Positions 1-13,686 are shown, counted from the first letter of the stretch. The stretch: DNA of 64,000 nt from Strongylocentrotus purpuratus (GCF_000002235.5 NW_022145544.1:1528501-1592500); one strand, 5' to 3'. Notes: a model not told the origin generated them from the sequence alone. A program made the numbers and translations.

Positions 1-3000
1 TGTGATGTAAGCATGAATTTGATACCAAAAAAAAAGAAGGTAATTTTGATAGATTATTTTTTTCTTCAATGTAACTTTTCCCAGGCACATGTAGACCTAT
101 AATGGAAGAAAAGTGGTGAAGTTGATAGTAGGGTCATTCCATGAGGTTGGTGCAAAAAACATGATGATGTCCATGTAACATTGGTAGAATAAGATCTTTG
201 ACTAAACATGAAAGATGAAATCATCGGTTGAAGATTTGTATGCAATAAATATTTATAGTAATGCCCTGCCAGAGTCATTCCTCTTTCAATTAATTCGTTT
301 TTCACAATCGTTGCTTGATATGCATTTCTTTTTTTACCAGCATTACATGGACATCACATTTATATAATATTACATGAAATTTAGATCTATGATATTGATG
401 AAGCTAGCATACTTCTGAACATACAGTACTTAGCAATTTATGCTTAACTCAGTTTGAGCAAACATTGTTATGGTTGATATGTTACATAGTTTATCATTTC
501 CAATATGTCACAAAAATTCCCCCAAAGCCATGGAATGACCCATAAAGTATTAATATTTTCAAACTGCCAACAAGCTATGTTGATATAAATTCAGTAATCC
601 TTTCTCTACTCTGCTTGCAAATCAAAATGTATGTTGATATGGATTGAATATATGATTTTCTTCTTTGATGAAAAACTCATTAAGCTGTTCACAGTCAGTA
701 CACCCTTTACAACAAGCTGAAGGTCAAATCCAGTCACAGAATAAGTTACTTTTTATAGTAACAAAAAAGTCAGACAAACATAAAGAAATGTTTGAGAAAA
801 AATCAGACAACTATTAGGATAGTCAAAAGACAATTATAATGATTTCAAACTCATTATTTCAAGAAGAATTGGCATCCCTTTTATGACTTAACGATATTAT
901 TTGTTCACTAATCATTACTAGTTTTGCATATTTTGATATCATAAATTTGACCTTTCATTTTGTATGAAAGTGATTTATCCTTAAAAACAAGCATAATATA
1001 ATTTTGTAAAGGGGATAATACAGTGTACATAATCATATTTTTATTCGGTACTGTATGCAAAGAAGCAAGATAAAGTACTTTTTTAAAAGTTGTATATGCA
1101 TGATGTGTCATTGTTCACATTTGTTAAAATAGCTTTACATGATAACATTTCTTACAAGATTCAGTTTTGATGATATTAATTGAAATCAATCCGAATTGTA
1201 AATATAACTGAAAAACCTATGTTATTAAAAACTGAATTTATAAAAATTACGTTTTATGTTTTCAGAGATAAAGTTACCTTTTATTGCGAAATGCAAATGA
1301 CTTAAATACTGATACCATTGTGATGTTTGTTTGTTTGTTTTCTTACATTGAATGGTCCTAGAGCTATGTAGAATCATTGAAATATAGAATGTAGTATTTA
1401 GTAACTCCATACGGGTAAACGTCACATTTCTTAAACATGAAGAAAAATGACGAATGACTGTGATGTCATCCATGTAGGAGGAATACATGGTTTCCTAAGT
1501 AAAGTAAATTTGTACATGTATACATGTACATGTACATGTAGATATTGTACAAGTTAATGATGATGTATGTGTAGAATGTTTTTCTTGTAGAATGTGTTGC
1601 AGGTAATACATTGAAAACCATATATTTGATTGGAATTTTTACATGATTTTGCATGTATGTGTAAGTGCACATGCACAGTGCCCCCAATTGTATAAAGTGC
1701 AATAAAAGGATAAATCAATCGGGCATTTATCAAAGGCATAAGTTTTACTATACTGATATGAATATTCAGGGAACATATTTTTTATTTGAAAAGGTAAACA
1801 ATAGTTTTTTGGATGGAACAGTAAAACAAGAAAAAAAAAAAAATTCTGATCCTAACCGCTTCCATTTTTTTCTTCAATCTACTGTCTTGTAAACTTTTTG
1901 TTTTCTTATTCATTTTCTTTCAGTCTTGTGGACCTCTTGTCAAGTTACTTTTCATTTTATGAAATTTAGTGCAAGATATCGAAATATGTTGTTGTGTTCC
2001 AACTATTCCTCCTCCATATATTTCTAATTGCGTAATTGCTTAAATCTAAATACACTGTAGGTGCCAGCTAGGCAAAATGTTTGTGAGGGTGTATTACAGA
2101 TTACAAGTTCACTTTGCATAGCTCTGCAATATTTACAAAATGTACTTGTAAGTTTAATGTCATGGCTTGTCTTATGGTACCCTCTTGACTAACAGTAAAA
2201 AATGAAAACATTTTTTTTCTTTCTGTATACATGTAGGTTATTTGAAATCTACTGTAGAAGAGGTAAGATTTCCTCAAGCCAATTTTTATTTTTAACCCAA
2301 TTATTGTAAAACTAGTAGAAACTTACTTGAAATTTTGGAAATGGTGAAGGTTGGTTAACATTTACTGCTACAAAATATGGAAATTATCAATTGATCTAAT
2401 CTTAACTCTTAACATATTCTTGCTGGGGGGGGGGGGGGCGGTCTACTGCAATTCATAAGGTGTCATGTTAAGATAAGTTCTGGTCATGCCAAAAGCTTGT
2501 TCACATCTTTCCAGAGCCAATGCACTTACTCACTGCTCCAGATTTTTAAAGATCTTGTTGGGCAAGCAAGTTTGATCTTTTTGATAGGATAACCGTATCC
2601 TTGGTCCATTGCTCAAGGTCTTTTTCTTCATCTGTTTTATGTTGAAATAATACCAATCATGTTTTTTGTGCACCGCATCGTTACATTTACATTTTAGCTA
2701 TATGTATGCTAACAATCTACATTAATTGTTTATGTCATATTATTGGAACTCATTAACCCTCTTTCAAAGTTTTTGTATAATCTGGGAACAAAGATGAGGG
2801 GAAAAAAGCCTACCGTAGTAATGGGGAATTATTCCTATGATAGAGAGATCATCTTGGCTTTATTATCCTGAGAAAATTATGAAGGCACACCACACAATTT
2901 TGTTTGCACGCTATATAATTATGAAAATGCTAAACAGTATTAAGACAAGCCTTCAAGTTATAGCAACAAAGGCATATATGCCGGTAAGAGCCAAGTTTTT

Positions 3001-3720
3001 GTTTTTTAATTGTATTATATTTCCAGAAAAAATACAAAATTTGTAATAAAAGTTGTATTCTTTCTTATGTTTATGTTTTCAGGCAGTTTCATAAAAAAAT
3101 ATAAGTGTTTTGATATTATCATTATATGCCCTCCAACCAACCTTGTTCTGCGGGAAGGATTGTTTTTTAAAATAATTTTATCCTTTTGATGCAAATGATA
3201 TTTTAAAGAGCATGGTACTTACTTTTGGTTCTTTTGTTTTTATGCACATTAGTAAAGTCGCAACCCCATTTGGTACTGTTTGACTTTAATACATTTATTT
3301 TAAGCACAATGTGGAATAAGCATGGATGTCAGTGTTGGAGCATTGTGAGTTGGAATTTAACCTGTCAGCAATGTTTTTTATCAAAGAGGCAAAGTGCGAA
3401 CATACATGATATGTTTTACTGATATCAGCTGTGACATCATTAGAGATTTCAAGATCTTTATTTAACATGCTAGAATTAGTAGAATAGCACGCAAACAAAC
3501 CCAACATTGTCTGCTTGTTACTTCATTCACACAATATCCAACATTAAAAGTGATATGAGCCCTCTTGTGGCAAGAAAAATACAATGAATGCAATGATATA
3601 CTAGTAATGAGTTTCGAACTTTGAATTCAAGTCAAAATACACTATGAATTCATTACATTTTACACCATTCAAGAAAAGGCTTGATTTATTTAACTGTCAT
3701 TGACTTTAATGCAAATTTAT
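1..3720. other. No recognisable gene
   Basis: AT-rich, with only short unconvincing open frames. It holds a (TACATG)-type microsatellite (1511-1541) and a G run (2425-2438). It could be the 3' UTR or flank of a gene outside the window, but nothing shows this. Confidence 0.5.
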
Positions 3721-4127
3721 TTAAAGGTAAAGACCAGTATTGGAAACGCCCCAATTTCAAATAATGAAATAGAAGCTCTTATTACCAATCATGTGAAAGA
3801 ATATGTTTTGACTAATGCATGATGATAAAAAATTTGCCGGGAAACCACCTACTAATTGATATATTTGGTAAATTAGTTTATCTACATGGTCTGTGAGAGA
3901 TAAACGCATGTGTCGCGCACGTGTGCGTATAGTCCCATATACATCTTTCTGTGTACAGTGCTTGTAACTTTACGAAGACTGGGCCAAATTTCTTATCATT
4001 TTGATGATTCCAGAACCTTGCAGTACACACCAATACTGATATGCTAGATGATCAACCTTTTCTGATCGATTCCACAACGTTTCTTTCACAGTGCAATCGC
4101 ATGACCATAACTGGTCTTTACCTTTAA
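3721..4127. mobile_element. TTAA-flanked MITE (piggyBac-like target site)
   Basis: The element spans 3725-4123 (399 bp). Both ends carry the inverted repeat AGGTAAAGACCAGT, and it is flanked by TTAA on both sides (3721-3724 and 4124-4127). TTAA duplication is typical of piggyBac-class insertions. No coding capacity is seen. Confidence 0.8.
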
Positions 4128-5875
4128 GAATTACACTTGATGTTTTGATTCAATTCCAAATTGAGTGCACTTGGTTTATGGAACTTTAACATAAATGTCT
4201 GCTTCACGCAAATCAAACGCTGTGACAATAAGTCAAGTTAATAATCACTAAAATCAGAGCAACTTGCACATTATTTCCAAGTCCATGATGTTTAAGATAT
4301 TAAGGCTTAAACAATTCTTCTTGACTTCATTGAATTAAGGTAAATAATTAAAAAATTACAGCATACACTGAAGCCAAAATTAACTTGCCTGAATATAATT
4401 TGTCATCTTTAATATTTCAACTGCATCATGAAACTCCTCATCAGAAAATTCCAAATGATTTGCTTTTGCTATCCATCCATTTCATCATGACATAAAAGTA
4501 TTTGTTATTGTTGATTCAAGATATGTTTGTTTGTTTGTATGTATTTCATGTCTAAACTTTTTTATCATGATCTTGTATATGTAATTATATCGTCCTATCT
4601 TTCAAGCCCCGTGTTATTTCAGTATGAATTTAATGTTGATTTTTTTTTGGGGGGGGGGGGTTTATGTTTGTAAATAATGTAAACGTGAAAAATTAGTGAT
4701 GATGTAGTAGATAAGCAGTGCAAGCAAAATTCATCTTCCAGAGAATGAAATTGTAATGTACTTCTGATTTTAGTCTGTTTTGAGGCTGAATTTTAAACGC
4801 ATTAAAAGTGTATACAATAGTATAACTATCACATGTTCTATGCAAGGCATATGATACGATAATCATTGATGAATATTAATGTAAATTTGCGTTATAGATC
4901 TGGTATGACTACTGAATGAGTACGTCAGTATGAACGGGTTATGACCATGTATACACTATCTATCTATGTCTATGTTCTTCTACCATCGTATATTTTAACA
5001 AGTCTAGTTTTGTGTTTTAAATAATTGAGTGTCTTCAACAATTGATAGAAATTTATATTTCCCAGTGAAGATTTTATTTTAAAGTGTAATTCTGGTGTTC
5101 ACTGAAATATGTTATATTCTCATAGTGATCGAGTATAATTATGATTAGTTACCAAAACAAATAAATAATATTTATTTGTGGCAGAAAATTATTATCTATA
5201 TGTGGTACTATTTTTTCCCAGTGTATATCAAAGGCTAAATTTATAATTTTTCTTCAAATTGACAACACTGACTGTTTTTTTCTTTTAGGTTTATTGCAAA
5301 TGGTTTAATAAAAAGTTAGAGGGAAGAAGACAAATTTTCTTGGGCCGAAAGATATGTCAACCCCCCCCCCCCCCCCCTCATGAACGCCAGCTTGCATAAA
5401 AATACATGCATGCAAAATCATTTAAGCTTTCCCAATTGTTAGTGTTGTCAAATTAATAATGTTGTTGTTTATGGTCCTTTTAGAATTGTTGGCTTCAAAC
5501 GGCATATGTTACGTAAAGACAAATTGACAAAGTGTGTACAGAATGTTCTGCTCATGCTTCAGACTTTTTTTATGGATTCTGAATCGAAAGTAAATTATGG
5601 AGTCAAACTGCATGAAAATGAGAGTACTCGTCCCTGTATGGGTTGAGAACTTTATCAAGATTTGTGATGGATTCAAATTTAGTGACAGATTGTTTTATTC
5701 TGAGATATAATCATTTATGAAGGAAAGATATATGTGAAACATTTAAAAGTGTCAACAAAAGTGAATTTAATATGATATTTGAAAATACCTTGAAATTTCA
5801 CTATTAAAATTGCAAAATGTAAACACTCAATATAATTATTATGTTCATTTCTAGTCGTTATAATAGTCATAATGA
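4128..5875. other. No recognisable gene
   Basis: AT-rich sequence with a T/G homopolymer (4640-4661) and an 18-bp C run (5360-5378). No exon-like open frame with splice signals is evident. Confidence 0.5.
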
Positions 5876-6095
5876 TAATAGTGGGTTCTTGTATATTCCT
5901 GGTGCTCCACAATATTATTACCCCGGCTCTAGCAGGGCTCATTCATTCCTTCCAGGTACCCATTTATCTCGCCTGGGTCGAGTGTTGCAAATGTAGATTA
6001 ATGTCTCGCCAAAGGACATTATTTACGCGAACCGCAAACCTTGTGATCCACAGTCTGGTGACGTATCCACTGGACCACGACACCTCCACACAAAT
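5876..6095 (-). mobile_element. tRNA-derived SINE
   Basis: Read on the minus strand from about 6095, a tRNA-like head (GGTGTCGTGGTCCAGTGG..., box A-like TGGTCCAGTGG, box B-like GCGGTTCGCGTAA) is followed by the core TGTCCTTTGGCGAGACATTA and GGGTACCTGG. The tail differs from the copy at 49.7 kb. It is not a functional tRNA gene: it lacks a full cloverleaf and continues into SINE sequence. Confidence 0.65.
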
Positions 6096-8159
6096 CATAG
6101 AAATCATCCAAATAATACATGTGTGCTATATCGTAAGAAGTTATTGACACATGTTAATTTTTTGACAAGACTTTTCTTGTTGTATTTTTTATACAAAAAT
6201 ATGTGTCAACTGTCGATATATATTTATACAGTTCGTGAATTTGTTGACACGCTGTGCAGTGCGGGCTTAATTTTGTAATTGCTTTCTATATTGTATAATG
6301 ATTATAGTTATGTTGGTTGTATAAAAATACTATTGGGTATCATACGATGTTTGGTGGCAAGATATTGTTGTTCAGATGTCTGCTTTTTTCAGCATAAAAT
6401 GTGAAGTGTTATGCGTATTGAGAGAAGGGACAGAAGTGAAATAAAAATAGACGAGGAGCGTTCAGAAGCAAATGCGAGAAAGAAGAAGGGTGATGTGTTG
6501 ATGATGATGATGATGATGATGAGAACAATAAAAAGAATAGCGTGTATGGTGATGAAGGGAGAAGTAAGATGATGATGATGATTATGAGCATAATTTAATT
6601 CATTAATCGTGTTTGTTTTGTTTTTCGCGTGAGAATAAAAGGCGCTGAAGGCGATTCCTAGCCCAGTTTCTAAGATGAGGCGCTCAGCCATTCAAAGACT
6701 GTATTCCTATCCGGTAGTATGACATGTGTTCGAACACTATTTTAATCAGATCTTTTAAACCGCTTAAATCCAACTCTTGCGGGTGGTTGTAACGTACATG
6801 TACTGGCAAAGTAGGCATACTACACTTTGATTTGATTTTCGGTTATTTCGGCCAGCAACCACTTGAAGGGATTAAAAGTGCATTTGGGGCGCGGTGTATT
6901 CAACATGGTGATTAAATGGAATTTAAGAAGTACACTTTTAGGGTCACATTTTATTTTCAGCGATATATCAAATATTACTTATATTCACGTGCATGTTAGT
7001 GCAAAGTGCCGTAATTAACGGCCTGTGACATGTCCACATTTTTCAATAGAGAAGTTAGATCTGTAAAATAAGTTTCAAGGACAGAGGGGAAATGTATAAT
7101 TCTTTGCCTATTGCTCACGAGTATTTATTGACATCTATTCCGTAATATCATGCCAGCCAAGGAAGGAATATGAATCTATTTTTTTTTTCTTCTTCTCGGA
7201 ATGTCATGTGCTGAAAGAATTCACTGCGATTGCCAGCTCTTGTTCCTTTTTTTTTGTTTCTGTGAAAATAAAATATGAATTTAGATCACCCGTATAATCA
7301 TGCTGCTAAAACGTAGGCCTTAAAATCTTAATTATACCATGAAATATTTATCAGGCCTATTATGATGACATTTAAAAAAATCACGGTGGAAATTTGTTAA
7401 TACCCTGTGGTTTAACTTTAGAAGAGATACAGTGAAAGACATCATATACTACACGTACATCTACATAGGCTATTCATTACAGCACTCTAACCAGCTGGCT
7501 ACATGCATAAATAACCCAAATCTAATAGCTCTCGCAGTATTTCAAGTGCCACACGTCGCTATATCAGGCAAACATTGTATAGGGAAGTGAAATGAAATTA
7601 TATCTTTGTGTATATGTCGGATATACAAATGTGTTCCCCATGGCTTGCATTGCATGCAATCATACATATTAGTTTATAATATAAATGGTATGGATAATGC
7701 AATTTGGAACATCGCCAAGTGAGCTTTTGCCAAATAAGATACATTTCACTTTTGGACGCATTCACAAATCATTGCCCACATCTAGCTTTCTAGATTACGA
7801 GCATATTTAGGTGTGGCATGTATTTTCGGAGAAACGTTGGGTAATACTAGGATTGCTATAAGTATTTCATTATGATAAACTGCATTAAAACCCGATTGCG
7901 GGGACAAGAATCGAGGTTAATTATTTGATATCAGTTTCTCCCCGGGCCTACCTCATGTATTTGTCATTGATTTGTATAAAATGATCGAGATTAAGAAAGC
8001 TTGGGTTAAAATCAATGATTTCATAAGTTGTTTAAGCGTGTGCTACATACACAATCCCATGGTCAAACCTCCGTCCCAATGTGTTTTTCGGTTGTTGTTT
8101 TTTTGTTTTGTTTACTGTTCTGCGGTTGAGTCTACATATTTTGTTGCCTTGTGTGATTC
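6096..8159. other. No recognisable gene; (GAT)n microsatellites
   Basis: GATGAT runs lie at 6498-6525 and 6570-6585. The histidine- and serine-rich open frames opposite them are repeat artefacts. Nothing else is recognised. Confidence 0.5.
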
Positions 8160-8830
8160 TATCATCAACAAGACCATAGCTTCTTGTCGATGTCCTCGCG
8201 CTCGCTCGCCAGAATTTAGAGACTCCAACAGCGCGAGGGCATCGATAAGAGCCCGGCCCCCCCACTCAGAGGTCGGAATGACCGCATGCGTGTTGCCAAA
8301 ATGTCCGGTAAAGGGGTACTTTTCGTGCGACAAAGTCCGGCCCGAGAATTGTAAAAAAAGGGGTGTGTTTGACTTTTCACCCAGAGATTTCTTTAAAAAG
8401 GGGGTGTTTTTCTTTTTTTCTATCATCTCTTTGGACTCCTGAGAAATTATTCCGAATTTAGGGGGGTAAAATGAGCATTTTTCCTGATTTAGGGGGGTCT
8501 CCAAGGCAGGAAAAGCCCGCGAAAAGCCCGCGAAAGGGGGGTTCGGAAATGTTGGCAGTCCTCAGATAGGGGGTGCTTTCAAAAATTGGGTACGAGCATA
8601 TGCGTACCCTAAATAACACTGAGTGGGGGGGGGGCCGGGGATAAGAGGCATCGTCTCGTTTCTCTGGCTCGTTTCGCTCGCCAGAATTTAGAGACTCCAA
8701 CATCGTGAGGGCATCGACAAGAGGCATCGTCTTGTTTCTATGGCGAGCGAAGCGAGCCAGAATTTAGAGACTCCAACAACGCGAGGGCATCGACAAGAGG
8801 CTAACAAGACCATGGCATAGCTTCTAGATT
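8160..8830. repeat. GC-rich palindromic repeat module
   Basis: CCAGAATTTAGAGACTCCAA recurs three times (about 8209, 8681 and 8758), each followed by a GAGGGCATCGAYAAGAG block. The first forms a 19-bp stem with two mismatches (8183-8201 against 8231-8249). AACAAGACCATAGCTTCT-like direct repeats bound the module (8167-8184 and 8801-8825). Between are poly-G-containing sequence and a hairpin GGGTACG...CGTACCC (8589-8610). Open frames crossing it look like repeat translations. Confidence 0.6.
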
Positions 8831-8929
8831 ATTGTTTAGAAGGGGGGGGGGAATCGTCATATCTTACACAAAATAGACGTAGATGAAGAATATTACCTCT
8901 AAATGAATATAGGATTCATTATTATACCC

Positions 8930-8930
<1 letters not shown>

Positions 8931-8967
<37 letters not shown>

Positions 8968-9120
8968 TCTTCTTCTTCTTCTTTTTTCTTCTTCTTCTTC
9001 TCCTTCTCTTTAATTCTCTTTTCTTTTCTTCTACTATCTGCTTTCTTCCCTCTCCCTCCATCTCTTCCCCCTCTTTCTCCCTCCCCTCTCCACATTCCCA
9101 ATCCCCTCTCTGTCTTCCTT
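8931..9120 (+). repeat. (CT)n and (CTT)n pyrimidine tract
   Basis: A pure CT run (8931-8968) grades into CTTCTT and TCCCTCTC sequence. No gene is seen. Confidence 0.85.
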
Positions 9121-9521
9121 TCTCACTATCATTCTCTTCCTTCATTCAAGTTTTTCCACCATTATACGGACACAAATGACTCTTCCCTCATACTTTTTCG
9201 TACGTTGAACTGTAATTTAATCACTCATTTCTCACAAGGTCGATGAATTTGCGTCAAGAGCTGGCCTTTTATCAGAAGAATATTTAAATTCTATTGATAC
9301 TTCATTTTCGCATGTTATTTCCTCAATATCGGAAATCATAATATTTCCGCATTGGAACAATGTTTTTACACACTATTGTGCATCTCGTGATATGCTCCAT
9401 ATTAGGCTTTATCAGATTGTATTAAATCAGCTGAATTCCTTGATCATTTCTTACTTCATTGTTCCTCATCAAAAAGTAGCATAGAACTCTATGAAATTTA
9501 TATTTAAATTTAAATCAATAA

Positions 9522-9745
9522 TATTGCATTGACGAGACATTTTGCAACAACCCTCCCCCTTCTCTGTCTTCATTAAAATCAAAATGTTTGCATTGACAAG
9601 ATATTTTGCAACAACCCTCCCCCTCTCAAATCAAAATGTTTGTATTGACAAGATATTTCGCAACAACCCTTCCCCCTCTCTGTCTTCATCAATTTCAAAA
9701 TGTTTGCATTTACAAGATAATTATTTTGCAAAAATCCTCCCCCCC
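9522..9745 (+). repeat. Minisatellite, four units of 53-67 bp
   Basis: GCATTGACAAGATATTTTGC (or close variants), AACAACCCTCCCCCT and TCAAAATGTTTG recur at about 9525, 9589, 9642 and 9706, with one unit lacking the TGTCTTCAT segment. Confidence 0.75.
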
Positions 9746-10392
9746 CCCCCCTCCTCCACCCCCTCCCCATTTTATTAAAGTGACCACGATCAATGCAAAC
9801 TATCAAATAAAGGACAACGTTACACCGTCTGACCAAGTGCTGGTAACTCCTTGAACTGACTCAATGTATACAGAGAGGGCTTCCAAACTTTGTAGAATCG
9901 GCTGTCAGGTCACGTACGACCTTCCCACCGTGCCCCCAAAAATAGCATGCCCCTCCTCCCATGACCCGGTCATAGCAAAGAACATTGGTTTCCGCAGGGG
10001 GAGGCTAAAGGGTGGAGGGGGGATTAAACACTTTACGGGAGCACCCCTTCCCCTTTCTTCAACACACAACAATCTGCACACCTATCCGGCATACTGACAG
10101 ACAAACTGCCTTTAAATAATGCCTTATATACAAGATTATAGAGAGCATAGAGTAAGTGTTTAAATATACAATTTTTGCGTTTTGCATATTCTCAAGGGCG
10201 AACTACTGCTTTTGGTTTGAGATGACAGAATAAGTGAAGGAGGATTTTTTTTGTGTGTAAAACTATGTCTCCCAGCAATATTATCATGATTTATAAAAAG
10301 TATATGTCAAAAATATAATCGGAAATTTAAATACATGTATATGCTTTTCTAAATAGTAAATATCTTTCACTCTCTATATTCTTTTTGTGTGT

Positions 10393-10486
10393 GCCAGTCT
10401 CTGCCTCATCTTTGTCACTTTTCCTGCTTCTCAGCTTTTCACGTTTTATGTCTTTTTAATCTGTCTCTGTCTGTCTGTCTCTCCCT

Positions 10487-10517
<31 letters not shown>

Positions 10518-10610
10518 CCTCTATCTCTCTCTCTATTTTTTTGGCCAGTCCCTGCCACATCTTTGTCACTTTTCCTGCTTCTCAGTTTCTCACCTTCTAT
10601 GTCCATTTAA

Positions 10611-10658
<48 letters not shown>

Positions 10659-10740
10659 TCTCTGTCTCTATATGTTTTCTTTTTTTTGTACCAGTCTCTG
10701 CCTCATCTTTGTCACTTTTAACTTGTCTCCTCTCAATTCT
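10393..10740 (+). repeat. ~150-bp repeat with embedded (TC)n, 2.3 copies
   Basis: CAGTCTCTGCCTCATCTTTG begins copies at 10397, 10546 (variant) and 10692. Copies one and two continue through TTTTCCTGCTTCTCAG into long (TC)n runs. Confidence 0.75.
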
Positions 10741-11334
10741 TAGGCCTATACTCACTTTTCCTATCTTATTATTTTTTGTCTTCAATCATGTGGATCTTAC
10801 TGAATTTTCAAAAAAGCACAATTCTTAACAGTCCTTCTACGGTCTTGAGCTAGATTATTCAAACGTATAACATCCCTAAAAGCACCCCTCGCACCAAAGT
10901 ACCCCTCACAAAATGCTCACACACCCACGCCTCCATATTATACAAAATTCTTCTTGAAAACCTCTATTATGTATATAAAGTTGTATGCCGTTTTAAAAAC
11001 ACAACCTGGGACTGAAGCTTTTAGAGATTATCGTATAATCGAAGGTAGAAAAACTGGAGGTGAACGACTTTACGACAGGAAACTGTTTACCTGTTGACTA
11101 ATATGCAAGGAAGGAAACTCCGTGATACTAGTAAATTCATGGATTGGAAAGAAATTACAAGCCTTGTTTTTCTCCGTGGTACGTCGTAAGACAAGCAATA
11201 TGCTTATGAATACCACGTGACAGCCATCAACTCCCTGTGAGCGGCACTACCGTATATATACCATTATGACTGTGGGGGTATTGGACAGACTATGCCAACA
11301 AGTTAACCGAAACTTTTCGAACAACCAAAAAGGT

Positions 11335-11575
11335 AGAAGAAGAAATAGAAGAAGAAGATGGAGGAGAAGAAGAAGAGGGAGAAGAAGGGGGAAGACAAAG
11401 AAGAAGAAGAGGGAGAAGAAGGGGAAGACAAAGAAGAAGAAGAGGAAGAAGAAGGAGAAGACAAAGAAGAAGAAGAGGAAGAAGGAGAAGACAAAGAAGA
11501 AGAAGAAGAAGAAGACAAAAAACAAAAAAGAAGGAAAAAAGAAGAAAAAGAAGAAGAAGGAGACGAAAAAAGAAG
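11335..11575 (+). repeat. (GAA)n purine tract
   Basis: About 240 bp of almost pure purine on the plus strand, built from GAAGAAGA and AGAAGAGG units. The long open frames across it are low-complexity artefacts. Confidence 0.9.
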
Positions 11576-13594
11576 AGGCGAGGATAAAGGGTCATCGATT
11601 TTGGGCTATTTGCCTACAGAAATGTTGAAAGGAGTCTAGTTTAATATCGCATACCCAGCTCTTTTGGTGATAATATATACCTTTTAAGCAATCAGAATAA
11701 AGTAATTTTCATTTTATACCAAATCGTGCTTTGTTGTCGCTGTGTTGGTATTTACAATATTTGTACATGGTTACATATGACAAGCTAGAAAACTGTGTTG
11801 TCATTGTGCTTACATTAATAATCCACATCCCTTATTTTGTACCCCTTTCTTATCATGAATTCATTCATCCATTTTGAGTTATCTAGGGAACGATATTGAT
11901 TAAACTCTTCTCTCTTGCAACAAAATCATGAACCGGTAATTCTTAATGGGCCTACATCGGAGGCCAAGCAGTAAATTAAACACGGTCTCCCACGGAATGA
12001 GTTTTGAGGAATTGTTATGATGGAAAGAACAACATCAGAAAGAATGATAGTGGAAACAAAATATATTTTTCTTTGATATTTTATTATAAATTGTACTTCA
12101 ATTTCATACAAACAATCACAAACATATTACTTTCTGGTTATATGGAAATGGTAGAAGGAGGTGATACTTCTTCTACATCTCACATAACCCGATCACAAAC
12201 AATAAATAGGCAATCAACAAATATCTAACTCATAATGGAAAGGCAAATAATAATTATATTACATGTTGAATAGATAACACATGGGAAAATCAATAAAAAA
12301 TTATAACAGAAAAGTAGAATATATTATCATAGTTCCATCGAAATGTTCGGGGGGAGGGGAATTACACGCTGTAATATTTCAAAGCAGAGCAAATTTTCGT
12401 ATGGAAATTTCAGAGAAGTTAAAAATCACTGGCAAGTAATTTAACCATTACATGGATAATAAAACAAGACGGTATTACTCATGACAGGAATTACGGTCCT
12501 TGTTTTCAACCTAATTACTCCAATTATTCGGTAGTTAAAAACAATAGCATGCTCTTTAATGGACTGATAATGGAAGATTAGGTTGGTTAAGATTCACTTT
12601 TCAAAAAGCGAAATGTTCCCGAACAAACACAACCTGACCCATCATCACTCCACAATGATCCTTTTCCTTTGTTAGTACAAAAGCATCTAGCAGGTATACT
12701 GTGTACTTAGGCCTGTAAACTTAATACACTAGAGACATGCGACGTTATTGCATTTCCTGCAAGAAAAACGTGTGTGAAGTGCTTCATTTAACTCTTACCT
12801 AAAGCGAAACTGCAATCATCATGATCAAGCAATGAATTTTCAATTTTGTGTAATTGATAGAGATCAGATGACACTACTGTTGAAGTATCAATTTGGAAAT
12901 GAAAGATAAACAGATACGAACTATATATCAATATATTTGAAGACTAAACATTAAATATTTGTTTTGAAAGTACAGGAAATTTGAATCTAACATGTAAGAG
13001 AAAGTGAAAGAAAATGCAAAAAGTAAGCATAACAAATAATTTTCAAAACGTAATTGTACTAATAAAAAAAAAGAACAAGATGTATTGCACATTTTGTTAT
13101 CAACAACATACAGTTTTCAGGAAGTAAAGTGTCTGGAACACATGACACTGATAAGGTCTTCAAAAGTTCATGAAGCAAAAAACATGAAAAGGCTTTAGGA
13201 GTTCGAAAACACTTTCCGTGAAACCATCGTCTCCGAGAGAAATCCTGTTGGAACTCAATCAACTGGATGCCCTCTTTAAGGTCCACAACCCTTGGACGAA
13301 ATGCAAGATGACCGTAAAGATTTGTAGGGCAACTTCCCTTCAGGAGTTGGCAACCGAATCATTTTGTCTTTTGATGTTTGACTGATATACATTTTCCAGA
13401 TTTTGTGTCGCGGTTGCAATTAGTTGATCTCTCCTTTCAAGCCACTATCACTCGTTTTCAATTACACGTGATTATTCATTATTGTTCATATCTCCTTTTC
13501 ATCTTACCAAACCTGTCCTCCAAGGGCAGCATATTTCCGTCTCTGATTCATAGGCCACTGTAATAAGGCCTCAAAAGGTTCTTTTCAAGTAGCA

Positions 13595-13686
13595 AAAATA
13601 CAAGTAAAAACGTCTTTATTGACTCAATAAATAAACAATGTTCAATGCAGAAAGAAGTTTTTCATCAAGTTCTTAATGATCTATCA
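13595..13686 (-). other. Probable 3' UTR and poly(A) signal of the MARCH-like gene
   Basis: Directly after the TGA at 13689-13687 the minus strand runs about 70 nt to an AATAAA (13620-13615), followed by T-rich sequence. This would make a short 3' UTR. Later signals cannot be excluded. Confidence 0.5.

Larger units (their letters stand above)
9761..13594. other. No recognisable gene outside the listed repeats
   Basis: Apart from the CT repeat at 10.4-10.7 kb and the GAA tract at 11.3-11.6 kb, this is unique-looking AT-rich sequence between the repeat cluster and the 3' end of the MARCH-like gene. Open frames are short, without family similarity that I recognise. Confidence 0.5.

Noticed and set aside
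1-5870. 3' UTR of an upstream gene
   Set aside because: T-rich sequence and two TGTAAATA (Pumilio-type) motifs are suggestive, but no coding end or clear poly(A) context ties it to a gene.
6010-6095. tRNA gene
   Set aside because: Box A and box B-like motifs are present, but the sequence continues into a SINE core and does not fold as a normal tRNA.
7972-8442. 156-codon frame, one of the longest in the window
   Set aside because: It runs through the palindromic repeat module and changes character at its borders; probably a repeat translation.
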